The notes under the pieces were generated by a model. It saw only the letters and a list, made by a program, of their open reading frames with translations. It did no database searches and was not told where the DNA came from. Positions 57,984 to 64,000 of a stretch of 64,000 bases of DNA are shown in pieces. Every line of letters begins with the position of its first letter. The stretch's first letter is position 1. Both the position numbers and the translations under genes were made by a program. This DNA is from GCA-2746605 sp963710615 (GTDB lineage: Bacteria; Bacteroidota; Ignavibacteria; Ignavibacteriales; Melioribacteraceae): contig CAVQBF010000008.1 in assembly GCA_963710615.1 (NCBI GenBank), positions 62,001 through 126,000 of the forward strand, in the 5' to 3' direction.

Positions 57984-58787
57984 ATGAATTTTAAAAAATT
58001 ATTTAAAGTATCCAAACCTATTATTGGGATGGTACATGTTGATGCTTTACCGGGAACACCAAAATACAAGGGTGATAAAAATAATATAATTAACAAGGCA
58101 ATTGATGAAGCAAAAATATATCTAGATGCCGGAATAAATTCGATTGCTATTGAAAATATGCACGATGTCCCTTATTTAAATAGAAAAGTTGGACCTGAAA
58201 TAATTTCTATGCTAAGTATAATTGCATATGAAGTAAAGAATAGAACTAACCTTCCAATTGGCTTGCAGATTTTAGCAGGAGCGAATAAAGAAGCATTGGC
58301 ATGTGCAAAATCAGCTGGCATTGATTTTATTAGAGTAGAAGGATTTGTATTTGCTCATGTTGCTGATGAAGGATTCATAAACTCGGATGCCGGTGAACTT
58401 TTGCGATATCGAAAAATAATAGATGCGGAGAATATTTTGATATTTACAGATATAAAGAAAAAACACAGCTCCCACAATTTAACAGCTGATGTTTCAATTG
58501 AGGAAACTGCAAAAGCTGCCGAGTTTTTCTTAAGTGATGGATTAATTTTAACCGGAGCTTCAACAGGAAAAGAAGCTGATTTAGATGAGATAAAGGCTGT
58601 TAAAAAAGTATCAAAACTCCCGGTAATTATTGGTTCCGGCATTACTGAAAAGAATGTTGAGAATTATCTTCCATTCTGCAATGCAATGATTGTAGGATCT
58701 TATTTTAAGAGGGAAGGTAATTGGGAAAATATGGTTGATGGAAAGAGAGTGAAATCATTCATGAAAAAAGTAAATACAATTATTTAA
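57984..58787 (+). CDS. BtpA/SgcQ family TIM-barrel protein
   Basis: This protein of 267 residues has the family start KPIIGMVHVDALPGTPKYKG and includes GINSIAIENMHDVPYL, GLQILAGANKEALACAKSAGIDFIRVEGFVFAHVADEG and LPVIIGSGITEKNVENYLPF, typical of BtpA. BtpA is needed for photosystem I stability in cyanobacteria; SgcQ relatives sit in sugar operons. Function in this organism is unknown; the GH97 neighbour suggests sugar metabolism. ATG 57984 lies one base after the GH97 stop; a TTG upstream lies inside that gene. Confidence 0.88.
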   Translation: MNFKKLFKVSKPIIGMVHVDALPGTPKYKGDKNNIINKAIDEAKIYLDAGINSIAIENMHDVPYLNRKVGPEIISMLSIIAYEVKNRTNLPIGLQILAGANKEALACAKSAGIDFIRVEGFVFAHVADEGFINSDAGELLRYRKIIDAENILIFTDIKKKHSSHNLTADVSIEETAKAAEFFLSDGLILTGASTGKEADLDEIKAVKKVSKLPVIIGSGITEKNVENYLPFCNAMIVGSYFKREGNWENMVDGKRVKSFMKKVNTII

Positions 58788-58804
58788 TTTATACTAAAGA
58801 GTAT

Positions 58805-60175
58805 TTAATCAAGATAAAAAGACTCTAACAGGTTGAGCCCTTTTATTATTTTGAAGTCATCAAAAGTAGTGGTCAATACTTCAGTATTAAATTTGTCATA
58901 AAACTTTATCACTATATCATAATTTCCTTCTTCAATTTCAAATTCACCGGCATAACAATAACCAGGCATTGTTCGCCATGATCTTAGATCGGCATTTTCA
59001 GTTGCATCTACCGCTGCATTAGCTATACCTGCAAGTATATCTCCTAAAATTCCTCCATTAGTTTCTTTTTTTATTGTTCTTCCCAAGGCAGAAGCTCCAA
59101 TTCCTTTAACCAAAGCTCGAGTTATTGTTTTAAAGTAAATTATATTTTTTTGAGCTTCAAAAGTCTTGATTGCAACATTATTCATATTCTCAAGTAATTC
59201 AAGAGTTCCTAATTTATCACCATTTGCGAACACTTCAATTCTTTGAATAATTGATGGATAAGTCTGTAATTGTGGGAAAGCAAATTTAAAGTTCCACCCA
59301 TATTTTATTCCAGGAATCGGGATTGGTTGGATATAGAAATCAGTGGGATCACTCACAACAATATAATCGTCAAAGGTTGTAATCCTTGCCCCTACGGATT
59401 CTTTTGTGGGCGATGTTCCCGTAAATGAAATTACATTTAGGAAAGTAGAAGAAGAAATATTTGAATCAAGAACCGCTTTTGGCTTCTCAAAATTATATAC
59501 ATCCGGATAAGTATCCCATGCTTCATGCAATTTTTCTAGAGATATTCTACTATTATCATATTCCCCTTCTGCGCGAAATATTAGGAAACTTAAATAGTTA
59601 GAAAGTACATTGTTATAATAATCTAGGTTAACTGAGTTAATTTTAAATTTGCTGTCATCAGAAGAATTGAGGAAATCAATTTGTTGCTCAAGTTTTATAT
59701 CAAGTTCTTTTAGTTTGTTTGTAATTCGTCTTATTTCAACATAAGAGCCGTCAAAATCATTCAAATGAAGAAAATTGAGTGCTTTAAATATATTTATATA
59801 TAAGTCTTCGTAAACTTCCCCATCATAAGCAAGTGCATTATCATTGAGCAGAAAGGAAAATAATCCTTTAGAAATACTCTTTGTATATAATTCTTCAATA
59901 GCATCTTCTGCAAGACTTAATTCTTTAATACTTTCTTTATAATTGTCTTGATAATGAAATATTATTCCCTTATCAAGATGCAGCAGAACCCTATCTTTAT
60001 CGGTATATTCATTATTAAGCTCTGCTGCATTAATTTTTTCTGCAGCTCCATTAAAATTCCCAGTTTTTACATCGCTTAAAATTGGTCCATAAAATTCATA
60101 GTTAGTCCTTAGGGATGCACAACCAAAAGAGAGAAGAATTAGACTAAGAACTAAAATATTTTTCTTTTTCATCAT
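58805..60175 (-). CDS. COG3014 family lipoprotein
   Basis: This 456-residue protein has a lipoprotein signal (NILVLSLILLSFGCASL, Cys in the lipobox). The mature part starts with TPR-like helices (about 40-230) and is followed by a beta-rich domain with conserved VDATENADLRSWRTMPGYCYAGEFEIEEG. It matches COG3014, an uncharacterised family often encoded with LpoB-like activators, as here. It may act in envelope growth or assembly. Its ATG is 28 bases after the LpoB-like stop. Confidence 0.82.
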   Translation of the reverse strand: MMKKKNILVLSLILLSFGCASLRTNYEFYGPILSDVKTGNFNGAAEKINAAELNNEYTDKDRVLLHLDKGIIFHYQDNYKESIKELSLAEDAIEELYTKSISKGLFSFLLNDNALAYDGEVYEDLYINIFKALNFLHLNDFDGSYVEIRRITNKLKELDIKLEQQIDFLNSSDDSKFKINSVNLDYYNNVLSNYLSFLIFRAEGEYDNSRISLEKLHEAWDTYPDVYNFEKPKAVLDSNISSSTFLNVISFTGTSPTKESVGARITTFDDYIVVSDPTDFYIQPIPIPGIKYGWNFKFAFPQLQTYPSIIQRIEVFANGDKLGTLELLENMNNVAIKTFEAQKNIIYFKTITRALVKGIGASALGRTIKKETNGGILGDILAGIANAAVDATENADLRSWRTMPGYCYAGEFEIEEGNYDIVIKFYDKFNTEVLTTTFDDFKIIKGLNLLESFYLD

Positions 60176-60203
60176 AAAATATGACTGAGTATAGTTAGGT
60201 CAA

Positions 60204-60806
60204 TTAAGGAGCATAACTACCTTGACCAATAAACTTTTTAATTTTCTTGTTGCCAAGCCAAACTTTCAAATTTTGTTCAATATCAATAAGTTCTAAATCA
60301 ACTTGATAAAGAATTACTTTTTCACCTTCAAATTTATCTTCTACAGAGTTAATTACACCGGAAAGCAGATAATCAGCACCAACTTCTCTGTAAAATTTCT
60401 TCATTGTTTCTTCAGATGAAAAATCTTGTTGGTCTGCTCTTTCTTCCCTAACTTGTTCTCTTACATCTTTTGAAGCAACAAAAGAAACTTTTCCCGAGTT
60501 AACTAATTCCCGTTCAATATCATTAACAAAAACATCTACAACAATGTGCTCACTGCTCTTATTTCTAATATCCCCTACTATTACAACAGGTTTTTTCCCT
60601 TTTGCAGCTAAAAAATCTGTTAACCAAGGTCTGCTTAGTACATCATCAACCATAGTTTCAGCTGTTAGCCTTGAATCCGTATCATTCCACTTTCCACTTA
60701 AATCAACAACTTCTTTAGAATCAATTCTTGAAACTTCCCTTGAACTGCAACTAAAAAAAAGTGCAGTTATTAAAATTAAACCTATAATTTTGAAAAAATT
60801 TTTCAT
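60204..60806 (-). CDS. lpoB: penicillin-binding protein activator LpoB-like lipoprotein
   Basis: This 200-residue protein has a lipoprotein signal with ITALFFSCSSREVSR (lipobox Cys) and the LpoB domain: DLSGKWNDTDSRLTAETMVDDVLS, KPVVIVGDIRNKSSEHIVVDVF and ADYLLSGVINSVEDKFEGEKVILYQVDLELIDIEQN. LpoB reaches PBP1b from the outer membrane and stimulates peptidoglycan synthesis. GAGGAGA precedes the ATG. It forms an operon with the COG3014 lipoprotein gene. Confidence 0.9.
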   Translation of the reverse strand: MKNFFKIIGLILITALFFSCSSREVSRIDSKEVVDLSGKWNDTDSRLTAETMVDDVLSRPWLTDFLAAKGKKPVVIVGDIRNKSSEHIVVDVFVNDIERELVNSGKVSFVASKDVREQVREERADQQDFSSEETMKKFYREVGADYLLSGVINSVEDKFEGEKVILYQVDLELIDIEQNLKVWLGNKKIKKFIGQGSYAP

Positions 60807-60946
60807 TTTATTTTCTCCTCATGTTGTATGTATATTTATTTTCTGAACACTTTAAAAAAAGTACATATTTTTATAGTGTTAAAATAATAATAATTTTTCC
60901 TCAATTGCATTGATTAAGTTTGGATTAATTTAGAAATAGTATTTAT

Positions 60947-61474
60947 ATGAAAAAATTACTTCTAATCATTTGGTTATTTTTTACCTCGCTATTACTTGGA
61001 CAAAGTGCTAATTCTTCAGTAGGTGTAGGATTAGGTATCGGCAGTTTTATTGGTAACTTTCCAACTCAGACTACTTTTGGTACAAAATTTTTTTTTGAAA
61101 CAGAATCACCCCTTAAAATATTCAACATGCTTAAAATACACTTTACTGCAGCTCAGAAAATTGAGAAATTTTTACCCGACTCATATACTTATGATCACTA
61201 TTCTTACTTTACAAGTTTCGGATTTTCCGGGATATTCAACCAACCGCTTAATGAGTACTTAAATATTCAGCAGGGAGTCGGTCTAATCTATCTGAATGAT
61301 AGATCTTTTAGTGATATTGATAGCTGGAATTTTGGAGTATTATTAAATTTTGGTATTGGTACACCAATCAGCAGTTCAGTTGATCTTTCAATAAATATTG
61401 ATTATGGAATTACTGTAAATAATACAAATGCAAGCTACTTTTTATTCTCTGTGGTTGGTAAATTTCAATTGTAA
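60947..61474 (+). CDS. small outer-membrane beta-barrel-like protein
   Basis: This 175-residue protein has a signal peptide (KKLLLIIWLFFTSLLLGQSA) and alternating hydrophobic strands with Gly and aromatics, such as SSVGVGLGIGSFIGNF and SVDLSINIDYGITVNN, ending FLFSVVGKFQL. It resembles small eight-stranded outer-membrane barrels (OmpW/OmpX size), but no family is certain. It is divergent from the LpoB operon and is followed by the inverted repeat at 61548. Confidence 0.65.
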   Translation: MKKLLLIIWLFFTSLLLGQSANSSVGVGLGIGSFIGNFPTQTTFGTKFFFETESPLKIFNMLKIHFTAAQKIEKFLPDSYTYDHYSYFTSFGFSGIFNQPLNEYLNIQQGVGLIYLNDRSFSDIDSWNFGVLLNFGIGTPISSSVDLSINIDYGITVNNTNASYFLFSVVGKFQL

Positions 61475-61547
61475 GATACAATTGAAAATATTTGTTAAAA
61501 TTTGAATATTGAAATAAATTACTAGGTAAAATTAGCTTTTTGTAATC

Positions 61548-61590
61548 TTGATATATACGCTGCAATAAATAGTTACAGCGTATATATCAA
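61548..61590. repeat. perfect 15-bp inverted repeat between convergent genes
   Basis: TTGATATATACGCTG (61548-61562) and CAGCGTATATATCAA (61576-61590) are exact reverse complements separated by 13 bases. It lies between the barrel-like gene and the convergent carbonic anhydrase gene. There is no T-run on either side, so a classic terminator is not certain; a protein-binding site or a roadblock-type terminator is possible. Confidence 0.8.
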
Positions 61591-61605
61591 CTAAAAAGAT
61601 ACTCC

Positions 61606-62340
61606 TCATAAAAACTCAACTTTACCCGAACTTAAACTATAAATTGCACCAACAATTTTAATTTCGCCCTTATCTTCCATTTCTTTTAAAATTGGACTTT
61701 TCGCGCGTATTGTTTTAATTGTATTGTTTACATTATTTTCACAAACATGACTAACATAATCCGGATTTTTTGTACTCTTTTTTTCACCGTTAAAATTTTG
61801 TGACATTTTAACTGCAGGTTCAATTTTTGTGAGCATAGGAGTAATGTTACCTAATTTTACATCATCAATTGCTGCTTTTACTGCACCGCAGCTTTCATGC
61901 CCCATTACCATTATAACTTTTGAACCTGAAACTTTACATGCAAATTCCATACTTCCAAGAATATCTTCATTAACAAAGTTCCCGGCTACTCTTGCAACAA
62001 AAATATCCCCAACACCCTGATCTAAAACATATTCAACTGGGACTCTGCTATCTACACAAGATAAAACAATTGCTTTCGGATATTGACCATCTGCAGTTTT
62101 TCTTACTTTTGAAGAAAAATCCCAATTTGTAAGATTATTTTCAACATATCTTTTATTACCCTCTTTGAAATCATTAATAACTTCATCTGGTGTAAGATTC
62201 GATTGGATTTCAGAAGTGACAACATCATTCACCATGATTTTCTCCCCAATATTTTTATTATCAGTTGTTCCAGAATTTTGACAAGAAGATATAAAAATAG
62301 CAAGCAAGATGAAACTTGTTGCTATGAGCTTGTTTTTCAT
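61606..62340 (-). CDS. beta-carbonic anhydrase, predicted outer-membrane lipoprotein
   Basis: This 244-residue enzyme hydrates CO2 to bicarbonate. The zinc site is Cys95 and Asp97 (LSCVDSRVP), with Arg99, and His148/Cys151 (MGHESCGAV). The Cys-His-Cys zinc set and the Asp-Arg dyad are intact. The N-terminus (MKNKLIATSFILLAIFISSC) is a lipoprotein signal with Cys20 in the lipobox; Gln at +2 suggests export to the outer membrane, so it works in the periplasm. GGGAGG precedes the ATG. A 19-bp dyad at 62401 lies upstream and may control it. Confidence 0.9.
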   Translation of the reverse strand: MKNKLIATSFILLAIFISSCQNSGTTDNKNIGEKIMVNDVVTSEIQSNLTPDEVINDFKEGNKRYVENNLTNWDFSSKVRKTADGQYPKAIVLSCVDSRVPVEYVLDQGVGDIFVARVAGNFVNEDILGSMEFACKVSGSKVIMVMGHESCGAVKAAIDDVKLGNITPMLTKIEPAVKMSQNFNGEKKSTKNPDYVSHVCENNVNNTIKTIRAKSPILKEMEDKGEIKIVGAIYSLSSGKVEFL

Positions 62341-62400
62341 TTAGTCCTCCCATTATATATTGATTATTTATTTATAGAATTATTTAATCTTTCTTACTCC

Positions 62401-62419
62401 TTAAGACATAATGTCTTAA
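62401..62419. promoter_or_regulatory. 19-bp dyad upstream of carbonic anhydrase gene
   Basis: TTAAGACATAATGTCTTAA is a perfect 9-bp inverted repeat around one central base, 60 bases upstream of the carbonic anhydrase ATG. A second, shorter dyad (TCGTA-CGTA-TACGA, 62426-62439) follows. It resembles operators of small dimeric regulators; the regulator is unknown. The rest of the roughly 250-base gap (62341-62592) holds no gene. Confidence 0.6.
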
Positions 62420-62592
62420 AATATTTCGTACGTATACGATTTATCAAAGATATTTGTTCCCAAAATATTAATAATATTTAGTGAAATAATGTTCTTTATA
62501 TAATCATTGAACTAATTGCATTAAAATCTGGCCCCAATATTAAAACTTAGAAAAATGTAATTCTCATCAGTTAGTTTTGAAAGCACGGTAAT

Positions 62593-64000
62593 TTATAAAG
62601 CATACAACTCTTTCATCAGTTGGCTATACTGATCAAAGGTTAAAGCTTGGTCCGGATCGCTTAATGCTGTAGGCGGATCAGGGTGAAATTCAATCATTAT
62701 TCCATGTGCACCAACAATCTTTGCTGCCTTTGCAAGTGGAGCAATTTTATCTCGCACACCAATTGCATGAGATGGGTCAACAATGATTGGCAGATGAGTC
62801 ATCTCTCTTAAAAATGGAATCACTCCCAAATCAAGAGTATTTCTTGTGGCTGTTTCAAAGGTCCTAATTCCCCTTTCACATAACATTACTTGCCTGTTTC
62901 CTTGTGCTAATATATATTCTGCCGCATTAAGAAGTTCATCAATCGAAGACATCATTCCTCTTTTAAGCATAACCGGTCTGTGAACTTTTCCTACTTCTTT
63001 CAGTAAAGAAAAATTCTGCATATTACGAGCACCAATCTGCAGAATATCAGCCTGCATTGCAACTTCTGTAACTTGTTCCGGAGCTAATACTTCGGTAATT
63101 ATCGGAAGCTCATATTTTCTTCCAGCACTTTTTAGTTCATTTAGACCCTCAATTCCGAGACCTTGAAAACTGTAGGGTGAAGTTCTAGGTTTAAAGCATC
63201 CGCCTCGTAAAATTTGTGTGCCGTTTTCTTTTGCATGCTGTGCGCACTTAAATATTTGATTGTGCGATTCAACTGAGCACGGTCCTCCAATAACAATAAA
63301 ATTATCACCCCCAATTGACACTCCGTTCACCTTAATTATTGTATCATCCGGCTTATAGTCTCTGCTGGCTAATTTGTAGCTTTTCGGCTTTTTAGAATTT
63401 TTTGGTTTTTCTTCTTCAACCTTCTCCTCAATACCTTCTACCTCATTATCAAATTTGGCACCGGTAAAAACATTTAACTTGGCTCTAGCGATATCTTTGG
63501 CCGGATAACATCCTAATACCTTCAAAAATCTTGTATGAATCCCAAGATCGTCGAGAAGCATCTTTATTTTTTCATCTTTTATATTACCTTCAAAATCCAA
63601 GTAAAACATTTCTTCCCATGGATTTCCTACAATAGGTCTTGATTCCAATTTTTCCATATTTACATTGTACTTGCTAAAAACTGTTAGAGCCTTTAATAGT
63701 GATCCTGCTGTGTGAGCAGTTGCCATTACTAAAGAAGTTTTAGTAGGAATCCGAGCATCAATTTCTTGAGTTTTACGGGAACAGATTAAAAAACGCGTAA
63801 AGTTATCAGGTTGATTTGCAATATCACGTTGAAGAATTTTTAGATTAAAAAGTTTAGCAGCTTCCTCGCTTGCAATCGCACCAAATTCAGGTTTAGCCTC
63901 TTCCTTAATTTTCTTTACCGATAACGCAGTATCCGCAAAATATTGAATATTGGCATCGGGAATTGTTGCTAAAAATTTATTACACTGTGCCGCTGCCTGG
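62593..64000 (-). CDS. prephenate dehydratase-DAHP synthase fusion, 5' end beyond window
   Basis: The minus-strand frame is open from the stop at 62593 to the right edge, so the true start lies beyond 64000; a start at 63726 would cut the first domain. The visible N-terminal part is prephenate dehydratase with the FGAIASEEAAKLFNLKIL and NFTRFLICSRK motifs (catalytic TRF). Next comes an ACT domain (HTAGSLLKALTVFSKYNVNM, LESRPI) that should bind phenylalanine. A Lys/Glu linker leads to a type I-beta DAHP synthase with FIVIGGPCSVES, LRGGCFKPRTSPYSFQG, LQIGARNMQNFSLL, VMLKRGM and LPIIVDPSHAIG. It unites the first step of aromatic synthesis with the phenylalanine branch; feedback by phenylalanine is likely. 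Confidence 0.93.
   Translation of the reverse strand, partial: QAAAQCNKFLATIPDANIQYFADTALSVKKIKEEAKPEFGAIASEEAAKLFNLKILQRDIANQPDNFTRFLICSRKTQEIDARIPTKTSLVMATAHTAGSLLKALTVFSKYNVNMEKLESRPIVGNPWEEMFYLDFEGNIKDEKIKMLLDDLGIHTRFLKVLGCYPAKDIARAKLNVFTGAKFDNEVEGIEEKVEEEKPKNSKKPKSYKLASRDYKPDDTIIKVNGVSIGGDNFIVIGGPCSVESHNQIFKCAQHAKENGTQILRGGCFKPRTSPYSFQGLGIEGLNELKSAGRKYELPIITEVLAPEQVTEVAMQADILQIGARNMQNFSLLKEVGKVHRPVMLKRGMMSSIDELLNAAEYILAQGNRQVMLCERGIRTFETATRNTLDLGVIPFLREMTHLPIIVDPSHAIGVRDKIAPLAKAAKIVGAHGIMIEFHPDPPTALSDPDQALTFDQYSQLMKELYAL

Noticed and set aside
63726..63726. ATG at 63726 as start of the DAHP synthase gene
   Set aside because: The upstream frame stays open to the window edge and encodes the catalytic part of prephenate dehydratase.

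Overview
The window is AT-rich DNA (roughly one third G+C by eye) from a Gram-negative bacterium. The gene families point to the Bacteroidota/Chlorobi group, most likely the Ignavibacteria: a DUF2723 protein O-mannosyltransferase-like enzyme, a DUF3098 protein, a LytS/LytTR pair, a GH97 glucosidase, LiaF-like proteins and an AMP nucleosidase of the Bacteroidetes type. This placement is inference; the full 16S gene here could settle it. No insertion sequence, prophage or CRISPR array was seen.

Layout. 1-8.1 kb holds housekeeping genes: partial rpsA and cmk, a YeaQ-like membrane protein, an inositol monophosphatase, lon, free methionine-R-sulfoxide reductase, dnaX and a methyltransferase. 8.2-13.5 kb is one complete rRNA operon on the minus strand (16S, tRNA-Ile, tRNA-Ala, 23S, 5S) with a promoter, boxA-like signals and an intrinsic terminator. 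14-16 kb carries a small unknown gene, a DUF3098 protein, a EutN/CcmL microcompartment vertex protein and dprA. 16.1-24 kb is a tight minus-strand run: penicillin acylase, metF, Gfo/Idh oxidoreductase, fuculose-phosphate-type aldolase, ddl, ftsB-like and rarA. 24-30 kb has rmuC, a potassium channel and a LiaF-like/LytS/LytTR envelope-stress cluster. 30.3-31.9 kb is a CoA-acylating aldehyde dehydrogenase. 32-46 kb has RNA and small-molecule methyltransferases, lipid and sugar transferases, ornithine aminotransferase, a hybrid sensor kinase, PAP2 and AMP nucleosidase. 47.5-53.5 kb is a TetR-controlled LolA-like/ABC exporter/beta-barrel operon with two visible operators. 53.6-64 kb has an orphan antitoxin, GNAT, MscS, GH97, BtpA-like, LpoB/COG3014 lipoproteins, a lipoprotein carbonic anhydrase and a prephenate dehydratase-DAHP synthase fusion cut by the window edge.

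The most interesting system is a scattered bacterial microcompartment. The EutN/CcmL vertex protein (14.6 kb), the class II aldolase (18.8-19.6 kb) and the CoA-acylating aldehyde dehydrogenase (30.3-31.9 kb) lie in three separate neighbourhoods. The two enzymes belong to unrelated families, yet both carry an extra C-terminal tail with the same I-E-x-x-L-R-A-R-A-G-N motif, followed by a linker and a short terminal amphipathic helix. That is what shared encapsulation peptides would look like. The predicted pathway cleaves a deoxysugar phosphate (fuculose-1-P or rhamnulose-1-P) to lactaldehyde and converts this to lactoyl-CoA inside a shell. No hexameric shell gene is in the window, so the rest of the system must be elsewhere.

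The sequence also shows three apparent +1 frameshifts in otherwise well conserved genes: one in lon and two in the LytTR regulator. Two of them share an almost identical site. Sequencing error, real mutation and recoding remain open.
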